NCBI GenBank assembly: GCA_023434855.1
Contig: JAEYSJ010000066.1
Location: 11,206-75,205, forward strand
From: Bacillota bacterium
GTDB taxonomy: Bacteria; Bacillota_C; Negativicutes; JAEYSJ01
Direction of reading: 5' to 3'
Length of the DNA stretch: 64,000 nt
The position numbers and the translations under genes are program-made. Positions 18,641-27,012 of this stretch are shown here, one piece after another. The notes beneath the pieces were generated by a model. That model searched no databases and was not told where the DNA came from. It saw only the letters and a program-made list of their open reading frames with translations. Every line of letters begins with the position of its first letter. Positions within the stretch are counted from its first letter, which is position 1.

Positions 18641-18779
18641 TTATAACGCACTAGAGAATTACGATCTAGCGGGTCTGGCCGAAAGGGTGGACGGGATCTC
18701 GCTGCCATCTGTCGCAAGTGCTAGAGTCCCGTCCACCCTTTTGGCCGATTGCCGGCAAGAACTCTTTAATGCGTTATAA
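18641..18779. repeat. Structured palindromic repeat, copy 1
   Basis: Outer arms TTATAACGCA (18641-18650) and TGCGTTATAA (18770-18779) enclose a core hairpin whose 12-bp stem GGGTGGACGGGA/TCCCGTCCACCC closes a loop containing CGCTGCCATCTG. Related copies occur at 26291-26396 and 43221-43320. There is no ORF. It lies just downstream of the minus-strand protease gene. Confidence 0.85.
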
Positions 18780-18796
18780 ATAATTTCGATAATTTT

Positions 18797-19990
18797 TTAG
18801 TGATCATCCGGTATTTGTAGGGCAATTTCTTTTGATTTACGGTGTCTTGCCCAAACGAGGTAGGCAATGCATATTATTAATACAGTCAATATAACAGCTA
18901 TATATGGATAATAGTCAGGCCAGTAACGATTGTCTTTACCTTCAGCGATGTTTTTCTGGCATTCGGCAATTAAATCTTGTACTTCGGAGTGTTTAGGGTA
19001 CAGGCGTCCGGCTTCCTCAAACTTTATGAGGGCTTTTGAGTAATAACCCTGCCAGTAGAATTCCAAACCTTCTAAATAAGCTTTGTCAGTCAGACTTTCT
19101 TCATTATTTGCCCCCGCTTTGCGGATAAATTCCTGGACTGTGCGGGATGCCATACAATAAAGAGATCCACTCGATCCCCCGGCGGTATTCATAGAAAATG
19201 TTAAGAGACCAATTACCCGGCCTTCGCCGGTAAATACAGGGCCGCCGGAATTTCCCGGTGTTACTCCTTCCGCGTTAACCTGAATCAATGGCGCACCTTG
19301 GGCTGTGGCTTTTTTGTCGGAAGAGATGGTTCCAGGTGACCATGACCACTCTAATACGGATTTCCTTGAACCAGCAGAACCCAGGTCGGCAGCCGCGGGA
19401 TAACCTGCCACAAAAATCCGTTCCCCTGTTCGTATTTTATCAGAGTCGCCCAGCCGCACTGTAGGAAAGTTGCGCCCCTCAACCTTTATTACTGCTACAT
19501 CTTTTCCATCCTTTTCCCCTGTGGGTGAACCAATTTCTTTCAATTCAAAAGGTAATTCTTCTCCACCTGGAGTTATAACAGCATTTACGGTATGAATTTC
19601 GCCTATTCGCAGCAATTTATGTTTGATGAGAGCAGCTGTATACTCTTTAGGGATATTGTGCTTCTCCAACAAATATTCTAATTGTCTGGCAAGCATTACC
19701 TGTTTTTGAGCATCACTGTGAGTACAAGTGTCAACAACATGAGCATTAGTAACAATATAGCCGTCCGGATTAATAATTGCGCCTGAGCCATAGCCGCCGT
19801 AATATGTGTCAATCTGGGCGTTACCTATTGACCAGGTAGCCCAATAATAAGACACTACCCGGACGATGGCCGGTTTTATTTTTTTTGCCAGTTTTTCATC
19901 AGATGACCATTCTTTGCTTGCAGCAAATCCACTTATCTGGTTAGCAATGAGCGAAATTGCCAGCAGCATAGTAAACAGCCAGCGATACAT
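18797..19990 (-). CDS. Membrane-anchored trypsin-like (HtrA-type) serine protease
   Basis: The roughly 397-aa protein has an N-terminal signal or anchor helix (WLFTMLLAISLIANQ), a trypsin-like domain with the full triad (His in VTNAHVVD, Asp in GKDVAVIKVEG, Ser in TPGNSGGPVF), a short TPR-like helical pair (EFYWQGYYSKALIKFEEAG) and a C-terminal transmembrane helix (IAVILTVLIICIAYLVW) followed by a basic tail. It lacks a recognisable PDZ domain, unlike classic DegP. The ATG at 19990 is chosen because GGAAGG lies upstream; the frame is open from a TTG at 20011. The likely role is envelope protein quality control or signalling; the substrate is unknown. Confidence 0.8.
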   Translation of the reverse strand: MYRWLFTMLLAISLIANQISGFAASKEWSSDEKLAKKIKPAIVRVVSYYWATWSIGNAQIDTYYGGYGSGAIINPDGYIVTNAHVVDTCTHSDAQKQVMLARQLEYLLEKHNIPKEYTAALIKHKLLRIGEIHTVNAVITPGGEELPFELKEIGSPTGEKDGKDVAVIKVEGRNFPTVRLGDSDKIRTGERIFVAGYPAAADLGSAGSRKSVLEWSWSPGTISSDKKATAQGAPLIQVNAEGVTPGNSGGPVFTGEGRVIGLLTFSMNTAGGSSGSLYCMASRTVQEFIRKAGANNEESLTDKAYLEGLEFYWQGYYSKALIKFEEAGRLYPKHSEVQDLIAECQKNIAEGKDNRYWPDYYPYIAVILTVLIICIAYLVWARHRKSKEIALQIPDDH

Positions 19991-20104
19991 CTTTTCACAA
20001 CCTTCCGTCAATATTAAATAGATATGAACTTTACTATAGCCTATTCATGCAATACGGTAGTGGTGATATGTAAATTGCTTAATTATTTAAATTAAAAAAG
20101 CGAA

Positions 20105-20131
20105 AAGCACAGCGGTGTATTTGCTGTGCTT
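20105..20131 (-). terminator. Terminator of the YdjM-like gene
   Basis: AAGCACAGC and GCTGTGCTT form a 9-bp stem. On the minus strand it is followed by TTCGCTTTTTT. It overlaps the stop codon of the gene. Confidence 0.7.
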
Positions 20132-21074
20132 AACAGGGAACTTTTATTTTTCGTCCATATGACTCCATATAAGAATCATAGGGGATGTTATTTTCACCAA
20201 AAAGAATTGTGGCGCTATGAATAAACTGTTTATTCATAATATACCTTAAATCATATATGTTTACTTTGCTGAAATCACGTTCTTGCTGTTCTTCGTAATA
20301 AATAAAAGGTGTAAAAGTGGTAAAAAAATCCCCTATGGGGGTTTTTTGTGCTTCAGCAGTCATATCAGATACCCCGTTTTTTTGGGGAAGGGTTGTCCTA
20401 ATTTCCAGTACTGGATATAGGGCGCCGATTTGTCCGATAAAATAGCTATTATCCGTTTCGAGTACAAAATCCCAAAAGAATATGCGTTTTAGGGAAGGCA
20501 TTACTAAGATACGTATAATCTTGTAATTTCCAAAATGATTACTAAGCCATTTGGTTGCTCGCCTCCGTAAGTATATTCTCGTGAAGATATACAAAATAAT
20601 AATCGTAAAAATTGCCAGAGAAATATGCATTGGAGTTAAGTCATAGGCAAAAGGGCTTAGCATTAGCGTAAGCAAAACGGGGTCGAACACATTAAGAAGA
20701 TGACAGCTTTTCCGTATCTTTTGATATGGCCATAATATGGCAGTTCCATGGGTATTGAAATAATCCATCAATACATGGGATAAGCTACCGGCAAAGGCCC
20801 AGCCGAAAAGAACAAATATATTAGTGGAAGGCATAAATAAACGCATTCCGCATGCAATGAGGGAAGACCAGATAATCAATCCGGGAATGGAATGGGAAAA
20901 AGCACGGTGTTGACGCAGGTATGCCAAGCTGCCTTTTACCTGAGCGATAATATCAAAATCCGGAGCTTGTGCTCCGAGAACGGCCGCAATATAGACGGGA
21001 TCGCCGGCCGAAACAGGTTGTCCGGATAAACCGGCAACAGCTAGTCCAATCAGTGCATGAGATAATGCATCCAT
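20130..21074 (-). CDS. YdjM-like (DUF457) membrane-bound metal-dependent hydrolase family protein
   Basis: The 314-aa protein starts MDALSHALIGLAVAGLSG and contains GAQAPDFDII near residue 28, RAFSHSIPGLI near 52 and HVLMDYFNTHG near 95. This pattern of His and Asp residues with several membrane helices is typical of the DUF457/YdjM family. The ATG at 21074 is preceded by an excellent GGGGAGGTGATC; the open frame extends 195 bases further but that part looks non-coding. The C-terminal 120 residues are soluble. The family is often linked to DNA-damage or phospholipid-related roles, but no function can be fixed here. Confidence 0.75.
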   Translation of the reverse strand: MDALSHALIGLAVAGLSGQPVSAGDPVYIAAVLGAQAPDFDIIAQVKGSLAYLRQHRAFSHSIPGLIIWSSLIACGMRLFMPSTNIFVLFGWAFAGSLSHVLMDYFNTHGTAILWPYQKIRKSCHLLNVFDPVLLTLMLSPFAYDLTPMHISLAIFTIIILYIFTRIYLRRRATKWLSNHFGNYKIIRILVMPSLKRIFFWDFVLETDNSYFIGQIGALYPVLEIRTTLPQKNGVSDMTAEAQKTPIGDFFTTFTPFIYYEEQQERDFSKVNIYDLRYIMNKQFIHSATILFGENNIPYDSYMESYGRKIKVPC

Positions 21075-21214
21075 GTAGATCACCTCCCCATAAAAAGTAC
21101 GTCCCAAAATTAGTTTACATAAAATTATAACGCATTTGTTTAAGCTGCGTCTATGGTAAGTTGTGGGGTTTATAGTACCGGAAACAGGGCAAAATGATAA
21201 GGGAGGTGATCTGT

Positions 21215-21394
21215 TTGCGGGATCTTGAAGATAAATTGGCAGACCGTGAAGCCGCCGGGAAAACGTCACAGGTGCTAGTGGTGAATTACCGGGAGGAAAG
21301 CATGCTTAAACATGCTGGCGGCATTGATGATGATTTGGGCGGGGTTGATCCAGAGATAGATGAAGTACTTGTCCGTTTAGCCGGAGGGCCTTGA
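21215..21394 (+). CDS. Small acidic protein of unknown function
   Basis: A TTG at 21215 with a strong Shine-Dalgarno (GGGAGGTGAT, 21201-21210) opens a 59-codon frame ending RLAGGP. The product is acidic, with RDLEDKLADREAAG at the start and DDDLGGVDPEIDEVLVRL at the end. It has its own terminator and lies divergent from the YdjM-like gene. I do not recognise a family. Confidence 0.6.
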   Translation: MRDLEDKLADREAAGKTSQVLVVNYREESMLKHAGGIDDDLGGVDPEIDEVLVRLAGGP

Positions 21395-21405
21395 AAAAAA
21401 CATAG

Positions 21406-21448
21406 AAAAAAGTCAGCCGAGTCTTTTACGCTCTCGTCTGACTTTTTT
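21406..21448 (+). terminator. Intrinsic terminator after the small acidic protein
   Basis: AAAAAAGTCAG at 21406-21416 pairs with CTGACTTTTTT at 21438-21448; an inner CGAG/CTCG pairing extends the stem. Confidence 0.8.
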
Positions 21449-21573
21449 ACATTTAATGGAAGGGCATTTTTTTAATATCTGAAATTATGTGCATCTTCAG
21501 TGGAAAATTATTTGACTGCAAGCAATTAAGTGGATATATTTGAGATAACAAATAAATGGCGGAGGATAACGCG

Positions 21574-22683
21574 GTGGCTAAAGAATACAGAAGCTTGGAC
21601 CCTAAATTTGCCCAGTCGCTGGTGGACATAATAGCAACCGAATTAAACAAAAATGTGAATATCACCGACAACCATGGTGTAATTATTGCTTCATTTAGTA
21701 AAGAGCGGATAAACCAAGTGCATGAGGCGGCCGCCCGCATGCTTAGAACAGGAGAAATTAGGGAATTCTCGGTGAGCATTGAGGATGAGAATAATATGTC
21801 CGGGGTGCGCAAAGGATTCAATGTTCCAATTATGTTTGAAAGCAGATGTGTAGGAGTAATTGGCGTTACCGGCGATCCGGAGACAGCTGCGCCTTACGCC
21901 CGGTTAGCGACGCGGTTTGTGGAGGCGGCACTTGAATCAAATGCCAGTCAGGAGAAATTTGTACAGGCCCTTAGGGAAAAGAAGGAATTGCAATCCATAC
22001 TATTAAACAAGATTATTACTGTCCAAGAAGACGAACGCAAGAAAATTTCCCGGGAATTGCATGATGAGACCAGCCAGTCACTTACATCAATAATCGTAGG
22101 GCTCAGGGTATTGGCTGAGCATGTGCGCAGCACCAATGAACGGCAAAAAATACTGGAGATGCGTGATCTTGCAGTAAAAACCCTCGAAGCGGTCCACCAT
22201 CTGGCAGTAGAACTGAGGCCGGCATTGCTGGATGATTTAGGGCTGGTAGTGGCGATACAAAAGTATATAGAAAATTATTCCCGCCAATACAATATTGCGG
22301 TAGAGAGCAACTTTGCGCATTTGGAACGAGAACGTTTTTGGCCGGAGCTGGAAATAACATTATATCGCATTTTGCAGGAAACCTTGACCAATATTGCTAA
22401 GCATGCTAAAGCGACACATGTACAAGTAATGCTGTGTAAGCAGCAAAACAAGCTAAAAATGGTAATAAGCGATAACGGTGTCGGTTTTGAAACAGCTGTT
22501 TTAAAAAGCGCTCATAATGATACTTGTCTGGGGATATACGGCATGAAAGAGCGGGTGGCGCTATTAGATGGCATATTTGACGTCCAGTCATTGACCGGCC
22601 GGGGAACGACTATTGCCGTAGAAATTCCCCTTCGGAAAAAGAAAAAAACAGGAAGCGCGTACGGTCAGTCCATTACCAAATAA
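21574..22683 (+). CDS. Sensor histidine kinase with N-terminal sugar-diacid-recognition-like domain
   Basis: Residues 1-130 resemble the CdaR-type diacid-recognition domain (SLDPKFAQSLVDIIATELNK, then NITDNHGVIIAS and GVIGVTGDPE). They are followed by a HisKA_3-type dimerisation helix with the phospho-acceptor His in RKISRELHDETSQSL and a HATPase domain (LQETLTNIAKHAKA, ISDNGVGFE, LGIYGMKERV). This is a cytoplasmic NarL-type kinase with no membrane helices. The GTG at 21574 has GGAGG 8 bases upstream; the ATG at 21556 precedes that Shine-Dalgarno. No response regulator is adjacent on this strand, but one lies beyond glcF and glcD. Confidence 0.85.
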   Translation: MAKEYRSLDPKFAQSLVDIIATELNKNVNITDNHGVIIASFSKERINQVHEAAARMLRTGEIREFSVSIEDENNMSGVRKGFNVPIMFESRCVGVIGVTGDPETAAPYARLATRFVEAALESNASQEKFVQALREKKELQSILLNKIITVQEDERKKISRELHDETSQSLTSIIVGLRVLAEHVRSTNERQKILEMRDLAVKTLEAVHHLAVELRPALLDDLGLVVAIQKYIENYSRQYNIAVESNFAHLERERFWPELEITLYRILQETLTNIAKHAKATHVQVMLCKQQNKLKMVISDNGVGFETAVLKSAHNDTCLGIYGMKERVALLDGIFDVQSLTGRGTTIAVEIPLRKKKKTGSAYGQSITK

Positions 22684-22715
22684 CGCACCTCCTGTGGTGA
22701 GGAAGCAATAGGTTT

Positions 22716-24032
22716 TTATTTTTTCTTGCCGGCCTGGTAGGCTTTATCTAACAACTGGATGACATGGACGGCATCGGCATTGATGTTGTTTTGCACCAGG
22801 CCGTCGGTAATATGCATCCTGCATGTCCCGCAGCTTGTTGCCACTGTATCTGCTCCGGTTGAAGCAATATCGGCAATTTTCCGGTCATTAATTTTCCGGG
22901 AAATTTCATAGTTGGCAAGGCTGAAGGAGCCGCCAGATCCGCAGCAGCGGGCAGGTTCTTTCATTTCTACAAACTTTAAACCGGGAATGGCTTTAAGGAT
23001 TTCTCTTGGTTGTTTGACTACTTTAATGCCGCGGGCCATGTGACAGGGGTCATGCATTGTAACAGTGGCATTTACCTGACCTAAATTGTTTTTGCGGAAT
23101 TTAGCTACATCAACCAGAAATTCACTGATTTCATAAGTTTTTTTTGCCAGAATTTCTGCTCTGGTTTTTATTTCCGGATCTTCGCGGAAAAGGTGAGGGT
23201 ATTCAATTTTGAATGCTTCAGCACAGGAACCGCAGGCTGTTACAATATAATCGAAATCGTATTTTTCAAATGTTTCAATGTTATGCCTGGCAAACACTTT
23301 GGCCAGTTCAACATCCCCGGACATGTTTACCGGTGTGCCGCAACAATGCTGCAAGGCCGGCATGGTGACTTCTATATTATTTTCCTTAAGTACATTTAAT
23401 ACTGCCTGCCCTACGTCAGTATATACATAATTCAAGGTACAACCGGTGAAAAAGCCTACCTTCATTCTCGGCTTGGCCACTTTAATTGTTTCCGGATACT
23501 TGTTTCTTAGAGGTGTTGCCGCAAAAGGAGCGGTTACGCGTTTGCGGTCCATTCCCGGCATGGGGAAGCGGGCTATTTGCGCCATTTTACCAGGGAGTTT
23601 TTTAAAACTCAATGGCCCAAATAAGCCGGCAAGGCGTAGGCTTAGATCAAATAACAGCCTGTTTTTCAGCAAGGCAAATACTTTTTGTTTAATCGGATGC
23701 AGGCCGCGGGCTTTCACCGCTGCCTGGCGGCCACGGACGATAAGCTCGTCGGCCGGTACACCGCAGGGACATTTAGCGGCGCAGGCTTTACAGGTAAGAC
23801 ACTTGGCCATTGCCTGGTCAAAGCCTGCACTGATGTGAATAACACCTGTTAGAACAGCCTCCATAAGTGCCAGCTTGCCGCGGGCTACTGCCGACTCTTT
23901 ACCCAACTCTTTATAGATCGGACATACTTCCATACAGTTACCGCATTTCATACAATTCGCCAGGGCATCCCGGACGTCTTTTAGCAGTTCTTTATCTTGC
24001 GCAAGTATATCTTGCGCGCTAATCTCCATCAT
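22716..24032 (-). CDS. glcF: Glycolate/lactate oxidase iron-sulfur subunit
   Basis: The roughly 438-aa protein has two ferredoxin-type motifs near the N-terminus (CMKCGNCMEVCP, CLTCKACAAKCP) and two CCG domains (HCCGTPVNMSGD near 233 and RCCGSGGSFSLAN near 360). This is the GlcF/LldE-like subunit that takes electrons from GlcD. The start is the ATG at 24032 or 24029; an upstream GTG at 24041 lies inside the end of glcD. The gene ends convergently with the sensor kinase gene, leaving 32 bases between them. Confidence 0.88.
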   Translation of the reverse strand: MMEISAQDILAQDKELLKDVRDALANCMKCGNCMEVCPIYKELGKESAVARGKLALMEAVLTGVIHISAGFDQAMAKCLTCKACAAKCPCGVPADELIVRGRQAAVKARGLHPIKQKVFALLKNRLLFDLSLRLAGLFGPLSFKKLPGKMAQIARFPMPGMDRKRVTAPFAATPLRNKYPETIKVAKPRMKVGFFTGCTLNYVYTDVGQAVLNVLKENNIEVTMPALQHCCGTPVNMSGDVELAKVFARHNIETFEKYDFDYIVTACGSCAEAFKIEYPHLFREDPEIKTRAEILAKKTYEISEFLVDVAKFRKNNLGQVNATVTMHDPCHMARGIKVVKQPREILKAIPGLKFVEMKEPARCCGSGGSFSLANYEISRKINDRKIADIASTGADTVATSCGTCRMHITDGLVQNNINADAVHVIQLLDKAYQAGKKK

Positions 24033-24034
24033 AG

Positions 24035-25417
24035 TTAACACTCTCCCACAAGTTTTCCAGGATTAAGGATCAAGTTAGGATCAAGTGCCCGTTTGATGGC
24101 TTTCATGGCTTCCATAGCGACCAGGCCATGTTGCTCCTGCATCCATTGAAGCTTACCCAGTCCGATGCCGTGTTCGCCACTTAATGTTCCGCCCAGCTTG
24201 ATAGCCGTTGAAAACATTTCATCCATTGCATTATATACCCGTTCCATTTCTTCTTTATTGCGGAGATCACATACAATGGTTGGATGCATATTGCCGTCGC
24301 CGGCATGGCCGAATGTGCCGATGGTTACATTATATTTAGTGGCAATATTACTTACTGCGCGAAGAAAATCGGGCACTTTGCTGCGCGGCACAGTAGCATC
24401 TTCCACATAGGTAGTAGGACGCAGTTTAGCCAATGCCGGCAAAGCGGCCCGGCGGGCAGCCCAAAGCTTATCACGCTCGCCGTCATCTTTGGCAATCTGG
24501 ATGGCATCAGCTTTGTTTTGTTCTAATACCTCCAGGACTTTGGCGGCTTCCTTTTCCACTACCGCCTGTACGCCGTCTACTTCAATAAGCAGTACAGCCT
24601 CGGCATCCAGGGGCAGGCCCACATGGGCGTAGTCTTCTACGGTTCGGATCGTGGCGTTATCCATGATTTCGAGAGTGGCCGGAATAATCTTGGCAGCTAT
24701 GATGCCTGATACGGATCTGCCGGCATTGTCCAAATTCTTAAAAATAGCCATCATGCTTTTTTTGGTTTCAGGCGCCGGCACCAATTTAACGATAATTTTA
24801 GTAATTACTCCCAATGTGCCTTCAGAGCCGGTGAATAATTTTGTCATATCATAACCGGAAACGTCTTTCACATTTTTACCGCCGCAGTTCATTATATTGC
24901 CATTCGCTAAAACAACTTCCATTCCCATGATATAATGTTTGGAAACGCCGTATTTCAGACCGCGCAGGCCGCCTGCGTTCTCACCGGCGGTGCCGCCTAC
25001 CGTAGCGGTAGCTACAGTACCGGGATCGGGAGGATAAATCAGGTTGAATTTGGCGATCTCCTTGTTTAAATCACCGACAATGACACCTGGTTCAACAGTT
25101 GCCGTCAAGTTTTCCAGGTCGATTTCAAGGATTTTATTCATGCGGGTCATTAACAGTACAATGCCACCTTTGGTGGGAACGGTGCCGGCACTTAAATTGG
25201 TGCCTGAACCACGGGTATATACAGGAATTTTGCCAGCATTGGCAAATGCAAGAACTTTAGATACTTCATCGGTATTCGCCGGAATAACCACCGCCTCCGG
25301 CATATGGGCATGGCCGGGCGTGGCATCATAGGAATAGCAATGTAAATCTTCTAGGCTTGTCAAAACATGCTCCTGGCCAACAATATTTTTTAGTGTCTTA
25401 ATGTCAGTAATTTGCAT
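24035..25417 (-). CDS. glcD: FAD-linked glycolate/lactate dehydrogenase subunit
   Basis: The 460-aa protein belongs to the FAD-binding oxidase (PCMH-type) family. The FAD segment includes VYTRGSGTNLSAG near residue 55 and TVATATVGGTAGENAGGLRGLKYG near 115-140; the C-terminal oxidase part ends with GTLSGEHGIGLGK near 415. It oxidises glycolate, D-lactate or a similar 2-hydroxy acid, with GlcF as electron partner. No etfAB genes accompany it, unlike the bifurcating lactate dehydrogenase of Acetobacterium. GAGGAG precedes the ATG. It overlaps the start region of glcF. Confidence 0.88.
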   Translation of the reverse strand: MQITDIKTLKNIVGQEHVLTSLEDLHCYSYDATPGHAHMPEAVVIPANTDEVSKVLAFANAGKIPVYTRGSGTNLSAGTVPTKGGIVLLMTRMNKILEIDLENLTATVEPGVIVGDLNKEIAKFNLIYPPDPGTVATATVGGTAGENAGGLRGLKYGVSKHYIMGMEVVLANGNIMNCGGKNVKDVSGYDMTKLFTGSEGTLGVITKIIVKLVPAPETKKSMMAIFKNLDNAGRSVSGIIAAKIIPATLEIMDNATIRTVEDYAHVGLPLDAEAVLLIEVDGVQAVVEKEAAKVLEVLEQNKADAIQIAKDDGERDKLWAARRAALPALAKLRPTTYVEDATVPRSKVPDFLRAVSNIATKYNVTIGTFGHAGDGNMHPTIVCDLRNKEEMERVYNAMDEMFSTAIKLGGTLSGEHGIGLGKLQWMQEQHGLVAMEAMKAIKRALDPNLILNPGKLVGEC

Positions 25418-25550
25418 ATATCCATTCTCCTCAGCTCAATTTAGCAAGATTAGTGGAGCCAAACTATTATCTGTTTATTATTTTCGCTTAAATTTGGCAA
25501 CACGTAAATCAGGCAGACACTGTAAGCTGAAGTAAGAAATATGCTTAAAA

Positions 25551-25575
25551 TCCTGTAAGATAAAATCCTACAGGA
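25551..25575 (-). terminator. Possible terminator of the response-regulator gene
   Basis: TCCTGTA at 25551-25557 pairs with TACAGGA at 25569-25575. On the minus strand TTTTAAG follows. It is a weak, short stem. Confidence 0.35.
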
Positions 25576-25586
25576 AATGATTAAAT

Positions 25587-26243
25587 TTATGTGTTTATAA
25601 GTTTATTTTGGATAGCATAATTAACCAATTCTGATTTTTTCCGGACATTAAGTTTTTGCATAATGCGGGAGCGGTAAGTATCAACAGTTTTAACACTAAT
25701 AGATAACATTGCAGCTATTTCACTGTTGGTATGCCCTTGAGCCAGCAACCGGAGTACTTCGCGTTCCCGGGTACTTAATGTGATATAAGGATTTTTCGGG
25801 TCCGGTTCGTTAACAGGTGCCCGGAGCAGGCTGTCAATAAGGGTCTGGGATATGACCTCGTTAAGGTACTTTTTACCGGAATGAATTTTAATAATTCCTT
25901 CGATCAGCTCCGTATCGGCTGATTTTTTCAAAACATAGCCGTTTGCTCCGGCTTGCATGACTTCTTTAATGTATTCTTCCTCGTCATACATGGTCAGCAC
26001 TAAAATACGGCAGGGCAGGCCACGGGATCTGATTTCCCTGATACAGTCTACCCCATTCATGCCAGGCATGGATAAATCAAGCAGCAAAACGTCGGGGTTC
26101 AATTTCTCTACCAGTTTTATCGCTTCAAGGCCATCGCCTGCTTCGCCGATTACTGCAAATTGCGGAGAGCAGTGAAGCAGGGCTTTCAGACCTGACCGCA
26201 GTACGGCATGGTCATCGGCAATTATTATACTAATTTTACTCAT
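25587..26243 (-). CDS. NarL/FixJ-family response regulator
   Basis: The roughly 218-aa protein has a receiver domain with the acidic pair IIADDHA, the phosphorylated Asp in VLLLDLSMPGMNG near residue 54, and LVLTMYDEEE and VLKKS further on, then a LuxR-type helix-turn-helix (LSTREREVLRLLAQGHTNSEIAAMLSISVKTVDTYRS). AAGGAG precedes the ATG at 26243. It is the likely partner of the NarL-type kinase at 21574, with the oxidase genes between them. Confidence 0.92.
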   Translation of the reverse strand: MSKISIIIADDHAVLRSGLKALLHCSPQFAVIGEAGDGLEAIKLVEKLNPDVLLLDLSMPGMNGVDCIREIRSRGLPCRILVLTMYDEEEYIKEVMQAGANGYVLKKSADTELIEGIIKIHSGKKYLNEVISQTLIDSLLRAPVNEPDPKNPYITLSTREREVLRLLAQGHTNSEIAAMLSISVKTVDTYRSRIMQKLNVRKKSELVNYAIQNKLINT

Positions 26244-26290
26244 AAACGTCTCCTTTATCATAATTAAACTATATGGAACATACTAAAAAA

Positions 26291-26396
26291 TTTAACACAT
26301 CTAGATGGTCTGGCAGCAAAGGGGGACGGAATTTCGCTGCCATCTGACGTAAGTTGCTCAATTTCGCCCCCCTTTGCTACCGATTGCTGTGTAAAA
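26291..26396. repeat. Structured palindromic repeat, copy 3 (divergent stem)
   Basis: Outer arms TTTAACACA and TGTGTAAA enclose TCTAG, GGTCTGGC, a stem of AGCAAAGGGGG pairing with CCCCCCTTTGCT, and the loop CGCTGCCATCTG. The loop is identical to the copies at 18641 and 43221 while the stem sequence differs yet still pairs. Confidence 0.75.
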
Positions 26397-26462
26397 AACT
26401 TTAATTCATTCTATATATATTGAAACTGTACCATATTTTATTTTTTCAGTAAACGTATTAGA

Positions 26463-26573
26463 GACTGTTACAAAATACCCTCTTCGTCGTTGAGCGTTAC
26501 AACGCACAAACCAGATATGCCTTTGCTGTGCGGCTTCCTGGGCGCTTAGCATAGGGGGTATTTTATAACAGTC
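26463..26573. mobile_element. MITE-like element with GACTGTTA ends
   Basis: The 111-bp unit begins GACTGTTACAAAATACCC and ends with the imperfect complement GGGTATTTTATAACAGTC. It has no coding capacity. A larger element with the same GACTGTT ends lies at 44788-45093. Confidence 0.55.
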
Positions 26574-26660
26574 TAAAAAATATTAAGGAAAGTGTTTTTG
26601 TTGAAACACACTCTATTATTGTATTGCAGTACTTCTTAAGTAATGCTGGCAGGCCCAATC

Positions 26661-26690
26661 TTGACAAATGCTGCCTGTTCAGAGTATATT
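26661..26690 (+). promoter_or_regulatory. Promoter of the valS T-box transcript
   Basis: TTGACA at 26661-26666 and TATATT at 26685-26690 are separated by 18 bases, just before the T-box stem I. Confidence 0.7.
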
Positions 26691-26704
26691 GTAGTTAACT
26701 ATAT

Positions 26705-26970
26705 TGCAAAAAGCGATGAAAGGAAGAGTACGCTATTTTTCAGGCTGTGCAGAGAGGAGATTCCCGGCTGAAAAGTCTCCCGGCAGGATTAGCGGAAGGT
26801 CATCCTTGAGTTGTCCCACTGAAATTCAAGTAGGTGTGGCCGTAGATGCCTCGTTACGGCAGGTGTAGTCCGGATGCGTATAATTAATTATAGTTTATCC
26901 AACACCGGAGAAGCAAGGTGGTACCACGAAAGCAGCTCTTTCGTCCTTACAGGACGAAGGAGCTTTTTTA
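26705..26970 (+). ncRNA. T-box leader controlling valS
   Basis: The leader has the features of a T-box: a stem I start (GCGATGAAAGGAAGAGTA), a specifier region GGAAGGTCATCC in which GTC at 26799-26801 would be a valine codon, the T-box core AAGCAAGGTGGTACCACG at 26911-26928, and a terminator stem at 26935-26963 followed by six T. Uncharged tRNA-Val pairing would favour the antiterminator and expression of valS. The specifier position is inferred by eye. Confidence 0.9.
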
Positions 26971-27012
26971 TTGTATAGGACTATTTGTTAAAATTGAATC
27001 AGGAGGTACTAT

